A stretch of DNA of 64,000 nucleotides, taken from assembly GCF_027744825.2 (NCBI RefSeq), contig NC_071334.1:55616937-55680936 (forward strand). Direction: 5' to 3'. The position numbers were made by a program, and so were the translations under genes. Shown here piece by piece: positions 1 to 13,699 of the stretch (position 1 is its first letter; the number at the start of each line of letters is the position of its first letter). The notes under the pieces were generated by a model. That model saw only the letters and a list, made by a program, of their open reading frames with translations, had not been told where the DNA came from and did no database searches. The DNA is from Synchiropus splendidus. Taxonomy: Eukaryota > Chordata > Actinopteri > Syngnathiformes > Callionymidae.

Positions 1-3000
1 ACAAACACTGCCATTTATTACAGTCATATTACTCCCTAAGAGAGCAAACACTTTGTCATGTTTTACTCCCTGAACACTGAGGTGTGCAGCCGGAGGTGGA
101 GGAGACTGGTGCTGGGGAACGGGAGCACAGTGCAGCACTCCTGGAGGAGCGATGTGTGCAGGTGTTTGATAACTCACGTGTTTTCGCCTTTATTGGGCTG
201 ATAAACACCTGATTTTACTGACAGACAGATTTGCTTAAATGAATAACGCTGCGCTCTTCAGTAACTATTTTCACTGCTGCGCAGCTGCCTACATGAGGTC
301 AATGAGGAGGAAAGACGGTGATTTTTAGTTACTGAAGATCACCAGACTATACATTGATCATTTCTGACGTCTGGATCTGTACTTCACTGACTAAAATCCC
401 GTTCACTCTGTTCAATGTGTTGTGAGAATTGCCTGGATCAATTGAGCCCCTCAGTATTATGCAGCTTGTTTCTGCTTTTTCCTTATAAAAAACAAAAAAA
501 TAACTGTTTTGTTTTGGCTGTGAAACGGCACGTTCTGTTGTTACAGCCGTGTTGGAGCTCCGTCATCAGTTAATATCTGGGGGGGTGATGACTTGTAGTG
601 TTTAGAAGTGACAGAGAAAGAAGGTGGTCAAGCCAATGGCGGTAAATAGGTTGGGACTAGTGTCCCTAGTGTCGCCCGGGTGATGATGACTTCCTTGAGA
701 TCTGCTTTGTCGTGTGTCACAAACCAGCTATTTTGCGCCCCCAACTGAGAAGGGGAAATGGACACCGCCTGAGGCGCAGATGTGCAAGGCTGCACAGCAG
801 GGGGCGAATCGAACTCAGGCCACCCGAGACAGAACCCGCCATGTGAAAAGCCCCATAGAACAACATGCCTCGTCATGTGGACGGTGCAGCTTCGGTGCAT
901 TACACATTTGTGTAGCATTTCATACAAAGTTTGATAAAGTCTTCGATTACATATTTACCAACCTCGTAGCACAACTGAAAACAATATTTCATGTCAAACT
1001 GACACCATACTTGAGAACATCTGAGGTCTGTTGCTGGTTAACCTGTTGAACTTTTCTGCTTTCTTTCATTGTTTCCCTTCAAGTTTCAGAGTATTTCTAG
1101 CTGTTGTCTTATTAGCGCCAGAATTTGTGCAACACTGTGCTCTGCCTATGAAAGCAAGACTAGGCAACAGCAACTGGCAGGGAGGGGTGTAGAAGCACAC
1201 CTTGGGACACAGCAACTGTCTTTTGTGAGCGTGTGTTTGTGTATAGAGCCCGAGGGGCTGTGTGACATTATCTGTGCTGCATCAAACCCCTATGTCATTT
1301 CATGAAGTTGCATGAAAACAAACAAATGCTTAATGAAGCAAATGATTTCGCCAGAACACGTCTGTAATTGAAGGTGTGACATTTCCACTAGATGCTCTAT
1401 CTTTTATTGATCTATTATAATATAGTTGCATTTGTAAATACAGCCTATTCCAGTTTCCTCCAGTCTCTCAGAGAGCAATGGTGGAAATGCATTTTGACGT
1501 GTCCATTGTCCTCTTGCTTTTTGTCCGCCTTTATGGTCCTCACCATCACCTGTCCACAGCTCTCGTGATTACATTACCTCACTGTGCCTTTTCCGACTGA
1601 GCGGGTCTTCAGTCTGTTTCCATGGCTCTTGGCTTGTTTCCTGCTGATGTTTCTGTTCCTGCCTTTGTTTCGTTTTGTGAGTGCCGTCTCTCTTTTCTCT
1701 ATCTGCCCTTGTCTTTTAGTTTTTCCTCCAGCTGTCATTTCTCCCATCCCAACATTTATTTGAGGTGATTTGATTTTTTTAAATTTTATTTCTGTCTTTT
1801 ACATCTGCTGCGTGTTTTTGTTTGTTGTCCTGTTGAAACTGCCTGGGGAAGATGAGCTCGTCCTGTCTGGTCAGGAGTGGGTAGTTAAATTCCTGAAGGA
1901 GCCACATTATATACTGAGACTAGTGTGAGGGGGCGTAAAGTCAAAAAGATAGGAGGACAGAAGAAAAAGAATACTAAATGTAACCTGCTACTTCAGTATT
2001 AGGAAATCAGAAGTTTAATCATGCAATGACATTCTATGCTTAAAATACGTCATTTTGATTATATATATATATATATTCCATGATTTTGTGTACATTTTGC
2101 AAATCTCCTGGAAGCTAAGGGTAAAACTATATCATATAAAGCCCCTTTTTTCTCCATAATATTTTCTCAATAATTTTAACTATTTATATTATAAGGACAA
2201 AAACCACCATTAAAATGACCTTAACCCATTAGAAGAATCCGATTCAAAAAAGGAATGGAGAAATAAAGACCTAAAAAAAGTTACTAAAAATTGGAAAAGT
2301 AATGGATGATAACCGTCATGAATGTCTGAACATCTTTTGTATGGTGATGAAACAGTGAAGGTTTTTTTCAGCGTCTATCCTGATTTTTTTTCCATCCATC
2401 AGCACAGTCCTATTTAAGCATAAATTAAATTTAAGTCAAGTTAACTGCCTTCATCATGGAGGTTTTGGTTGTGACATATATATACAGTATGTATGCACAA
2501 TGTCACAAGTGTTCCCTGATAATTTTTTTTTCGTCTGTCCATAATCAATTGAACTTAATCTCTCTAAGTCTCAGCCCAGACTATTAAATAACTCTAAAAA
2601 GACCTGACAGCCTTGGAATACTGTGACTCCTTGGTTGTCTTTGTCTTTTTCCTTCGCCCTCTAGCCCTTCACCATCAGTCGAACCGTTCCCCTGGTCTCC
2701 CTCTTGGATGGCTGCTAAGAGAACTTTGCTTAAAGGTGGGACTAATGAACTCTTAAAATAAATCCTGTAATAGGCAGGAGGCCGCTCCAGGGGCCGTACA
2801 GTGGGAGTCATGAGCTAAATCTATTACGAAGCCTGGCTGCTTGGTTTTACAGTTCTGTGAGCTTTAAACAAGGGCCGTGGGAGAATCGCTCGCTCTGGCT
2901 CCACTAATCAACCTGCAATCGATGCCGACTCATGGTCAAGAGCTGAAACTAGTGAGCAGAAGAAACCAAATTAAAGGCTCAAGGGAGCAAAAATGGATTT

Positions 3001-4700
3001 CATTTACATGGTTCCTCTCCTTTGGCGAGGGAAGGGAAAGATCTCTGAAAAGCATGGAGCGCAGCGTCTTCATTGGAAGGAGCCACTTGAGGCATTTTAT
3101 CACACTTGTGGTTTTCTCTAATAGTTTGATGTTTTTATCTTCCTTCTCCCATTGATTCTTCTGTTGGGTTTCATTTGATTTGATTATTCCAGCAACGTTA
3201 CCTCCCTCGGGGCCTGCCATGCCATGACTTCCTGCCTCCACGGGTGATGGGACTCTTGTCATGCTTTGTTCCTGGAAATGTTTCCAAATGTGGGCGGTCC
3301 CACAGTCATCCTATAGAGGTTGTACTGCCTTCATTCAGTGTCTTCCTGTCGAGCCCAATGATGGAGCCCAAACAAGTGTGTGGCGACCAGAATCTATGCA
3401 GGAGTAGGCCGTATTCCTATGCAGTCTCACGGAGAGGAAGCAAATGAAGCCCTCTCAAGTTCTCCTTATGTAAATATTTCAGCAGCATCATTCTCCCCGA
3501 GCACAAATCTCCACTACTCCAGTGTGAATAATGAATGCAGTCAAAACTAACACACAGCTTCTCTGCCACTGTCCTCCGTCGCGTCTGAGCCGGAGAGACG
3601 AGCGGGTGTGAGAATCAGACGATAAGCGGAAGAGAAAAGTGATCCTTGGACAGAGATGGAGAAAGACACGAGTAAGACAGTGGAGGTCGAGAGACTGACG
3701 GCAGGGGAACACTTTGTCACTGCAATGGCTGTATTCTCAAGACGCGCCAGAGACAAAGTGAGAGGACGTGAGACAGAAGGAAGCATTGAAGGATCATTTT
3801 TCTAATGATCCTTCAAGGCAACAATTCTTGATGGGAGCTAATGAGGACTTTGTTCCTGGCAGAGACACTCTTTGTTTTTCTGCCTTGACTGCATTCCTGT
3901 TGAGACTGGTGGGACACAGTGTCCCGCAAGACGTTTCAAGGGTTGAAAGGCAGGATTATTAAAGTGTACTGGCGTCTATAATGTTTACACAACTACTGAT
4001 GGTACGACCTCTATGGCAAGAAACATTTCCTCCAGTAACATGAGCCTGAAACAAACTGCCTCACTGTTGTTTCAGGGGTTCCCTTCCTGACACAGCTCAT
4101 GCCTTATGCAGACTAAAGCTCTTCACTAGCATGTTTACTTTAATGCAATTAGATTTTTGCCTTCACGCCCCTGAAAGATTCAGCATGTTTTGGGTCAGCG
4201 GCCAACAACAAGCTGGATTTTGAGACTAAAAGTTGCTGTTTCCGATTGAATTCCAAGATATGCTGGTTTCCTACAGTACGCCTGTTATTGGATATTTATT
4301 TTTTTATTTTTATTATATATATATGTGTGTGTGTAGGCAAAGTTCTTCAGTGTACAGTTGGATACTACATTCTGATATTGGCGGTGTTGCTTCACAAGAC
4401 GGAAAGCTTTTCGATTCCATTGTTCAAATCTCTTCTGTTGTTCTCTCACGACCTTCACACTTAGTCTGTAGTTTTCATTCGCTCCTAGTAGCGCCGGAAA
4501 TCATTTTTGCTTTGGTGAATGTTTATTGCTGACACTGAGGAGGGCTCTGCAGAACTCTTTATGCCCTGCACGCTGTCTGACAGGCTCCATCCACACACTC
4601 AACGCATCTTGTCAGAGAACGACGAGATTAAAAAAAAAAAGCGAGAGAGAGATTTTTGATCTTTATCACGTCACCAGCAAAAATCTGACCTCCAGCTCAT
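1..4700. other. Gene-free 5' flank
   Basis: I see no exon with convincing splice sites or family similarity here. The open frames are short and unrelated to known proteins. The stretch holds short AT microsatellites near 2059-2076 and 4313-4335, and a perfect 12-bp inverted repeat at 3786-3816 (listed separately). Around 780-850, read on the minus strand, GAGTTCGATTC resembles a Pol III B box or the tail of a fish SINE, but no full element can be delimited. The region could carry regulatory sequence for fam163b; nothing shows that directly. Confidence 0.5.
3786..3816. repeat. Perfect 12-bp inverted repeat with 7-bp loop
   Basis: The arm TTGAAGGATCAT (3786-3797) is followed by a 7-base spacer and its exact reverse complement ATGATCCTTCAA (3805-3816). 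It would form a stable hairpin in DNA or RNA. No transposon end or gene is recognisable around it, so its function is unknown. Confidence 0.85.
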
Positions 4701-4799
4701 TGGAAGGTGAGATCGTTGGAATGGAGCACCGCACACTCGCTGTCGTCCTGTCTCCTCCCCCGGCGCACACGACGACGCTGTTTGCGTAGGAGTGTTGTA

Positions 4800-5206
4800 T
4801 TTTGCGGGGAGCGTTGCTTTTCCACTCTCAAATAACTCCATTCAAGCGGCGTCTCTAAGTCCGCTGCGGCTCCCATCTCCTATTCCGAAGCGAATTCGCC
4901 ACAGGTCTTTCTTTTCGACTGAATTCCGGTTGTTTTTGCAACGCAGCACGAGGTTTGCATGAGACTGAGCAACGCGCGTCTGCAAAAGTAGATGTCAATG
5001 TGGACATTTGTTGGAGATCACGCCTCTTTTTGCGCCCTTTTCAACCATTTGGCAAGAATCCGTTTCAGCCTAATTTCGCCTCATTTTTGGAGTCGTTGTT
5101 TTCGACACAAGTGAAGACAAACTCGAGCCAGCAAAGGTCGGGACCTGATTTCCGTCCGACACCGCTGCCATTGATGTAAGCTGCTGAATTCTTCTTATAT
5201 CTAAAG
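4800..5206 (+). promoter_or_regulatory. fam163b: Putative fam163b promoter and non-coding first exon
   Basis: The composition changes here to CpG-containing sequence typical of a vertebrate promoter, and a good donor (CTAAAG|GTAAGG) lies at 5206/5207. The coding exon of fam163b at 20988 is preceded by an acceptor (CTCTGCAG|GCTGTT, exon start 20965) only 23 bases before its ATG, so an upstream non-coding exon must exist. This is the best candidate I can see, but the pairing across about 15.8 kb is inference. A second possible donor (GATGTAAGCT) lies near 5175. The transcription start is not defined, and the region could belong to an unrelated transcript. Confidence 0.3.
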
Positions 5207-6582
5207 GTAAGGGACTGAAATCGCCTCCCCCTGAATACACGCTTGTTCCCTTACTGGGATAATTCGTGTGTTCGAGTGTAACCCTCAGTTAGTCATCAGC
5301 ACCATGGACAGAACCACAGTCCAGCCAGATCCCAAGGAGAAGCGTTTTCTTCTCTCCACTTCACCCAGACATGGATTATTGATGACAGTCCAACCTCCTC
5401 CACAGTACACACAGTGTTTTTGGGGAGCCAGAATAAAAATGGGACATGCTTGGGTTAGTGATGGCTCTGGCAACAACAACAACAAAAGCCAGGACGATGA
5501 AGGTGGATGGGGGTCTGTTGCTTTTGCATGGCAGACTGTCCTGCTCTCCACATGGTGACACGAGCAGCATGGCACTTTACCATCACCAACTGTTAGCCAT
5601 GGTCCCTGCCAGTGACACATCATGTGGAAAAGACAGGAAGTCTCTCTACTGAGTTGGGAGTGAGATCTCCTAGGAAACGTTGAAAATCTGATCTGGGTAG
5701 CTTGGATCATGAGCCGCCTGTAACTAGAAGATGTTGATAATAATGTAACTTTCATCTATGTTTTTATAGTAGGTACTCGCATCAAGTATTTACCGTATGT
5801 CTCCTTAAATGTTTGGTCCTGCTACTGTTTATTAACAATTATCCAATTGAGTTTATTTGGACTGAAGTCATTGGAGTTGCTGAACTGTTTTATATGTTAT
5901 GTATACAGTGTCTTGACTCCTTTTTCAGTCACGCAGGGTTATACATGCACACAGGAAGTGATTCCTCATTCGTTGTATGTCAGTGAATGTGTGTGTTCTG
6001 ATGCGTTGACCTCACCCTGACTTGTGGTGTGCATCATGATTTTTCTTCTATCACTTCATTTTAATGTTTTTTTTTTCCCTGCTAAATGTACGTGATTTAG
6101 CATCATCAGGCAGCACTTTCTGGGAGTAGCCTGAGGAAACTTGCAGCGCCTCACCACATCCCACTAACACTTCACACTGATGTTCCCTTGTTTGGAGGTC
6201 ACTGCATGCAGATGGTGTGGAGGACTGGATCAGCACTCTGGACCAGCACCGTTTCTCCTCATTAAACCTGTCTGAATGGCTGCAGAGGCATCGACTCTCT
6301 TCAGGGTTGGACAGCACTTCCAGTGGATTGTAATTAGTTTGAGTGACAGCAAAACCAAATAAACTTTAAGATGAGGAATCATGGAAACATTGTACAATGA
6401 GAATGAGCATGTTTTGAATTAGTCTGTGAGTTTGAAGAGCTTGAGGACAGAGCTGAAGGAGCTTGGGTACAGAAAGGATCAGAGATGAAATAGTTACCAG
6501 ACAGAATGGATCTGAATGTCTGTATTTCAGGATAAAAAAAACAAACAAACTATATACCCAAATACTATACAACAAATTTGAC

Positions 6583-6604
6583 AATAATAATAATAATAAT
6601 AATA
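6583..6604. repeat. (TAA)n microsatellite
   Basis: About seven perfect AAT/TAA units sit inside an A-rich tract with AAC repeats upstream (about 6541-6550). This is simple sequence with no coding meaning; the translated poly-Asn run is an artefact. Confidence 0.85.
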
Positions 6605-7019
6605 GAAAAAAATCTGAAACAAACAAACTGGATGTTAGCAACAATGTGGAAAATGGACAACAGAAACCTCTGCGGAATCAAACACGCCGGTGCAAATAAA
6701 CAAAACTAAACAGAGGATAATGTGATCACAGCTCAGGCACAACAGACAAAGAACAGAAAATGCAGGTAGTGAAAAAACTCTACACTTACGGCCAGAATCA
6801 GAAAGTATGGTGAACAAAAAGAGCGTGGGCTTACAGATGCATTTATGAGGTGACTGGTTCCAGCTGGGCGCCATTACCTCACACGTACAAGTAAAACAAA
6901 AGGAGAACACAGGAAATACAGCAACAAAATAAAAGCACATAGAAAGCAGACCATGACACTATCTGCGTCCCAGAGTTTTAGGAGGATTCAAACCTGTCCT
7001 TATTTGTCATATAGAATTG

Positions 7020-7560
7020 TCCAACTGTACACTATTCAGTGTAGTATACTATAGTGATAATATCTTATAGGACAGTGTCATAGTACAGTGCTATGCAGTA
7101 TAATAATGCATGGTATACTACTACTGAGCAGTTTAGTGTAGCGTAGTGTTGTCGTGCAGTGTAGCATAGCAGAGTCAGTTATAGTCCATTCAATTACAGT
7201 GTTTTGTAGTTTTAAAAGAAGAAAAAGTATGGCTTTTTGCATTACACAGTATAGTAGACTATACAGCAAAATATATTATGGCGTCCAACATAATTGAAGG
7301 TAGTCTAACACTGTATAGTATAGTGTTATGTAGCATAGTACATAGAACTATTATAGCTTACAATAAACTAAAAATTATAGTAAAAATTATAGTATACAAT
7401 AAACACTACTTTACAGTTTAGCTCATAGTGTGACATGGTACAGTATGGTATGTCACGTCATAGAATAGCGTAGTATTGCGGGTGGTAGCGTGGCATTATA
7501 GACTAGAGAGTCTTGTTCAGTGTAGAGTGGGTTCAGTACTGCGCTGTACTGTAGTGCTCA
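7020..7560. repeat. Cryptic TAG/GTAG-rich repetitive tract
   Basis: Over about 540 bases the words TATAG, GTAG, AGTGTAG, CATAG and GTATAC recur at irregular spacing, with almost no long G+C-rich stretch. It reads as a degenerate short-unit tandem repeat that has drifted. No exact unit length can be fixed by eye, and no gene is visible in it. Confidence 0.5.
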
Positions 7561-8859
7561 TGTCGTGTTGAAATATCCATCCACTGAAAATATGTATTTT
7601 ACTGTTTTTGAACATCCAAAGTCATAACTTTTAACCAGCGCTAGTGATGCAGATTGATGAATCTCTGAAGTGTTCAAACTTGGAATATCCTCTTCCACCG
7701 ACCCCATCTGCAGAGTCAGAGGTCAGTGTTTGCTGAGATGCTGGTGCTCCCTTTCTGTATAGTGTTGTTTTTGTCGGTCGTTTCACTCTTGCTTCTGCTA
7801 ACCATACACTTCATATTCCGTCAGAGAGGCCAGAAAATATAGATGCTAGCGTGACAGGGTGGGGCTTGTGTTCCCATGACGACATTGCCGATGACCCCCA
7901 GAGCAACCTTGTCCTCCTGGGATATCATTCATAGTGTTGTCTGCACACACATACACGCACACAGGCTAAACTCCCCCCAGTTCTTTGTTTCTCATGCTGG
8001 ACCAACCTTCCCTGCCGTTACAGCTGGAGAGGAGCACAGGGGGAGAGTTGAAGGACGAGGAGATGAGTGGGATGAAAGTGCAAATTTCAGACACATGGGT
8101 GATGAAAAAACATGAGAAGAGGTCTTGTCAGAAGAATTCCCATAAAGCCGGGTGGGGGATGCTGCAGGGGGAGCCAATGCAATTACGATATCCCTTGGTT
8201 TCTTGTGGGCCTTAAACGTCTGCTCACACATCAAGCTTAATCACCTTTTTAAATGGTCTGCAGGGAGGAGGGTGCCATGATACATCCACTGTGGGAGAGA
8301 TAAAGAAGCAAAGTGGAGTGGATGGATTGAGATGGGGGAGGGGGCTATGGATCCCAATGATCATGTTAAACAGTCACCACCAGTTTCCTCCACCCATCTC
8401 CCCTCCCCCTGCGCTCCCCGAACAGCTACACCCTTTGATGCTCGCACACATGCAGCGATGGCTCCCCAGCCTAACAGCAGTGGCACCGCTGCACGCGTGC
8501 GTGTCGCCAATCCCATGGTGGGATTGTAAAAACCTGAGTGAGGAGGAGAAATCTAGGTAGATTGAGGATCACAAGGGAGTTGTTCCTGAGATTATTGGAA
8601 TTCAGGTTTGAAGGTTTAGTCGTTTCCAATTGCAGAACCTAAACTTTAACTCATACACATCACAAATAACTCTTTCTCTCAGAATTGTTTTTCCACATTG
8701 GGAGGTCGCAGAGCTCACCTCAGATTAAAACAGTGAAGCGCAAATACAGGATTATCCAAAGTTTAAATTGAGTCTGCGCTTTAAAATCACTGCATTCCTG
8801 ACCACCTGATGGGAAACACGTCCAAAACGCCGCAGCGAGAAGAGCAGATTTGTAGTAAT

Positions 8860-9170
8860 ATTGTTGGGTTAAGATAAGAACTGGCAGCTGGTGGTGCAGA
8901 TTATGAAGAAGAGGAGCAACTCCAGTCGCGGCTGGAAAAGTCTGTCTGCAGATTGGAATTGAAGATTGGGCAAAGATGGATGGAGTTGAAAATAAGGGTA
9001 TTAAGAAGAACAGCACAAGTAGTTCGGAGACAAAGTGGCTGAGGTAGTTCGGGCATTATCAGATAAACGGAGGGACAGATTTAGGAGGAGCATACTGATC
9101 AGGAGCTGCTAACCTGGAGGACACAGCGTGACATGGGTAATGGAGTTAGATGGATTCTCCGATTACTCTT
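8860..9170 (+). mobile_element. Possible decayed LINE 3' fragment
   Basis: Short strings such as GGAGACAAAGT, TGGCTGAGGTAGTTCGGGCAT and GGAGGGACAG follow the order seen near the end of the reverse-transcriptase ORF in common fish RTE/Rex-type LINEs (the region encoding 'GDKV...LRWFGH...RRD'). It is much more diverged and deleted than the copy at 13700-14345. The resemblance is from memory and could be partly chance. Confidence 0.3.
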
Positions 9171-10550
9171 GGAGGAAATCTAGCATGCTGAGAGGTTTAA
9201 AAAAAAGCTAATTTTCGCCTCAGTTCTACATCCATGGAGTCAGCGAGAGACAGAGTAACTTAAAACAGTCACAAAGTTATCATCATAAAACGCCCACCTA
9301 TACTCAAACGCCCCTAAAATACACAGTAAGTTTATGTTGCCTTAGCAACAGCAAACACGACTCGTCCAACACCGGCCGAGAAACAGCCGATCACCACCGC
9401 CACATTCACGTCGCAGGCGTTCAGATTGATCCTCTCCTCATGCGTCTTCTCACTCACTTCTGGAGGTCATGGTATGTTCCCAAGCGGGTGGAGACTCTGG
9501 GGTGCGATTCTCTGCAGGAAAGTGGAGGAAGTTCACCTTCCCATTTGGACCGTTTCCATCTGAAGCTATTGTGAAGTTTGTCACCTTGAGGTTCTCCATA
9601 AATGACACTGCCGACACTACAGCTTCTATTTCTGTATCAGCCGACGAGGAACTCCAGAGAAGTGACATTTTCCTGAGCCACCGTATCCTTCGCACCCGCA
9701 CCTGAATTTCGATGACTCACCCCGTCTATAGTTAGAGGGATGTTATTGGTGATCCAACACTGTCCTGGGACTGGTGTCATGTGCACAGATGCATTACGTG
9801 CAAGTCAGCCCAGGTCAACTCTCTACGCTCTCTGTACATCCTGTTCCCACAGTTACATGAAAACGCTGCTCACATTGCTCACCAGAGGAAGAAAAAAAAA
9901 ATCTACACATTGTACGACTTTGATTGATGCTCAGGCAGGTTCATTATTCTGTGTCACAGTCTGTTGTAGTTGTGCCATGAAAGAGAGTGACGAGTCGCTC
10001 GGGTCCCGAAGGCATCAGGCATCAGCTGAGCAGAGAGAGGAGACGCAGACAGCGTAGCAAATGACGGTGGAGGTTAAACTACAGGAGGAGATGAATATCT
10101 GCTGCATTATGCAGCCGCTTTTTATAGGGATGAATTACCACACTTGTCGGAGCGACTGTGGAGTGAAGCGGTTCTTTCATTAGACGGTGTAATGCTAGGA
10201 TGGAAAAAGTTTATTTTCAGATGCAATGCAATACCTTTTCGTTGACTTTTCTGCACTTGTCTTGTAACGTTTCCAAACATTCAGCTGTTGCAGTGCATTA
10301 TGGGACTAGTGGCATGAGTGGTGGAAGCAGGCTGGGCGTCTGGGGACGCCCTCAACTGGGAAACATGAGAAATAGGACGCCTGATTTGAGGTTGAACGCA
10401 CAATGATTAAATCATTGGTGCCTGTGTGGTGTCAGTATTGTCGAGTCATCATCCTGGTTTCCATGAAAAGGGTATTTCTGCCTTGAGATGGGAGACTCAA
10501 GTGCAGCAGGGAGGAGACTGAGACCAAAGGATGAATACAACAATTTAATA

Positions 10551-10730
10551 ACAAACCGAATACACTCAACTTCAGCACTGGGAGGAGGCAGGAAAACTAA
10601 GAACAAAAAATGCGATACACAAACTGAATAACGCTATACTTCTACGCTAGAAGGAGGTGAACAAAAATACAAAAGACGATCCGAATTACTCTCTACTTCT
10701 TCACTAGGAGTCAGAAGCAACAAGACGGCA
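10551..10730. repeat. Degenerate minisatellite, about three units of 55-65 bp
   Basis: Three successive blocks begin near 10551 (AACAAACCGAATACACTC), 10617 (CACAAACTGAATAACGCT) and 10676 (ACGATCCGAATTACTCTC). Each continues with a TACTTC-like core, then CACTGGGAGGAGG / CGCTAGAAGGAGG / CACTAGGAGTC, then A-rich sequence. The order and spacing are conserved but the units are diverged. It may be the internal repeat of a DNA transposon, but no termini are visible. Confidence 0.5.
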
Positions 10731-13699
10731 CAAAATCTCAACACAAGAGATCCGGAAAACAAACAACCGGAGTCCAAGAAACGGAGTACTATTGAGTGAA
10801 AATGTTGAAATCAGCAGAAAACACAGAAGGCATTCTGAATGTGGTCATCATAATGGTGGTTTTCGGCGTGTTATTAGCAGGAAAATCCCAAAAGAATGAC
10901 AATAACTAAATGACAGGTGTGCATTGCTTGCGGAACTAAAGTCGCACATCAGGACTGGGCAGACATATGAGGTGGCGAAGCGGGTGGCGACAGCTGCAGA
11001 TAAGAGAGAGAGAGATTCACTTCTCATGAATTAAAATGTAGCGTTTTTATTGTCACCAATCAGACATTGGAACGACCTGTCTCAAAACACTAGCTAAAAG
11101 CCTGGGTTCCACCTGTATCGACAGGAATCTGGTGATAGATACATGTCCCACAGGTGTATTATGTACATTGTGATGTATTGTGGAAAGTTGTTTTTGCAAA
11201 TAAGAATGACCTTGTTTATGGACAATTATTATTCACGATGTTTTTATCAATAATAATTATATTATATCTAATATATGTCACATTTCCATACCATACAAAG
11301 CTGGAGACAGTATTGCTCCGATTTCATGTCATTCTCAAAACTTGAGCAGGATTTTGGAAATGTCACCCGACACTTGTGTGTCTTTGTATGTGCTTGTGTT
11401 TCTCCCTTCTTTTCGAAATGGCTCTAATGTTGAGTCCAATGTGACAGTGTCCCTAAATGTGACCATTTGATCAGCTATTTTTTAAAAAACAAAGTACCAT
11501 GGCAGTTAAAGACAGAAATGTAGTCTGTACATATGTGGACAGGGGGGGGCTAAGATGACATCTATAGGGCCAGATTTGAGCCACAGGCCACAGGTTTGAC
11601 TGGGTGAACACTTAGACTACATTGATTTGATTCGGACAGTTAACTGTGTGCACTGTTAAAATGTCAAACTTTTTAGACAATTGTGCCAAACAACCAAAGC
11701 TGTCTGCAGGTATCATCGGTAAATATGAAATCAAAATAGAAAAAAATCATCACACATTGGATGGGAGTTGTGGGGAACTCTAGTGCGGGCTCAAACTCAC
11801 TGAGGACTCAACTGAAGAGAAGCATGAGCACACACGACTCCATAGCAGGGTGGTTTTCAATTTGAAAGAATACAAGCAAAGGTCAAAAGGCCCAAGTTCC
11901 TTGCACAGTCAAGAAAACCAGCAGCAGGTACCAAACCTCTGGGATGAAAAGTAAAAACAGCAAGTGAAGAAAACAGCTCAAAATATATTCAAGACAAAAT
12001 CATTCCCACTTTCAACACATATATGAACTTTTATGTTTAGCTGTATTTAAACATCAAGCTTCCCCTTCTAACTGGAATTTCTGCCTCTCATATTCTTCTT
12101 GTACAGTCTCTCCTTTCCACATGTCCCAGCCATCTGCCCTCTTTAACTCTCTCTGCTAACTGATTTTTTGTGCAGCATTTCCAAAAAAAAAAAAACGCCA
12201 ACTGTTGTGAAGCAGAATTGAAATAACACTGTCCAGTCCATCCTCAATGTACAGTTTCCATGGAACGCCTAAACGTTAAACGGGGGAGAGGGCCAGGTGG
12301 GTTTTTCCTGGGTTCTGTTAGTCTGTCAGGTCACAGCCAAAATGTGCTGAACCAATTTCCCTGCAGGTTATAGCAGCCAAAGTCCTTGAAAAGCCAATTT
12401 GCTTCTTGAAAAGTTCCGGATTGAGAGTCTGAAATGAGTTGTCGGTGACTTGAAATGTCTCAGAGTCAGATGCTGTTTGGTAAAGGAGGACATGGAGGGG
12501 ACGGGCGTGACTTGGAGGGATGAGCCAGACTGGATAAGGTGGAAAAAATGAAATCAATTCCCTGCCCTGCCATAATTGATTATTGTAGTGTTCCCTGAAA
12601 ATGTGTTCTCACTTGTAGTAATATTTTTGTTTATTTATTTTTCCTCATGAAATTCAGCATTACACATACAGTGTACAGTGTACAGTGTGTTCTCAGATCT
12701 GCACGCTGAACCAACACCTCAGTGTTTTTGAAGAACAAAAGTGCCTCCATGGACAAAGTTGTAAAACATTCCGCTTTGTCAAGGGAATTTCGGGGAGTCC
12801 TTCGTGACAAGTCCTTCACCCCCCGCCGTCAACCTTGTTAGTTTTTATTTGCCCAGGCTTTGACACAAAAACGTCCTGTTAATTAAACTCAACAGGATCT
12901 TCTAATGTGTCGACAAACAGTTGCAGCCAAACATGTCTGACTTGCAGGAAAAGTAATTATCACATTCTCTTCCCAGTCCGGAGAGGACCTTTAAATCCAA
13001 TGGCTTTCACGACAGGAGTGCGCGTCCGCCTGTGGGCCGCTCTCTCTCTCTCTCCTGCTCGCGTCGCTCAGTGTCAGCCTTGTGAAGTCGGAGGAATTGT
13101 AATCTCTGAGCTAAATTCGGCTTTAGCTGGTGGCGTGATTGCCTGTCCTACGCAGAGCGGCAGTGCTATTTTCACAGCGGTGGGTCCAACATGGCGGCGG
13201 ATGGGAGGGACAGAAGGTGTCAACGTGACAGTACTTCACTACATGTCATCCCCGTCATATGACTGGAATAACTCTCCATTATATCCGAGTCCTGGAGGAT
13301 GTGTCTGTACGGAAGTCGTATTTTGATCTAGATCCAGATGTTTCTGTGTGTGTTAATAGTTCATAATCACATTATAACATTTTGCTGATGCCTTTTGAAT
13401 AACATTTCGGAATTAGACGTGTTTCAGTTGAAAGTACAAGCTGTGGTATTATTGCTGACTGCTGAACAGAGTCTGTGATTTAATATTAAGCCCTAAAACT
13501 GTCTTAAATAAACCATGACATCAGCAGTCTACCTGAACACAACATCCTCAGTGTTGAAGCGACGGCCTTGTTTTTTTCCCCAGCAGTCAGAACATTTTCA
13601 TTTTAAATTTTATCATTATGGTTCCACCTTAAACTTGTCTCACTGCTTCAAGACACGTCTAGCTTTAGGCAAGTCGAATTCATGGTTCACTAGTATGTG

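Noticed and set aside
5285..5755. 156-aa minus-strand open frame
   Set aside because: No family resemblance, no splice or promoter support, and biased low-complexity stretches (Leu and Ser runs) from simple sequence.
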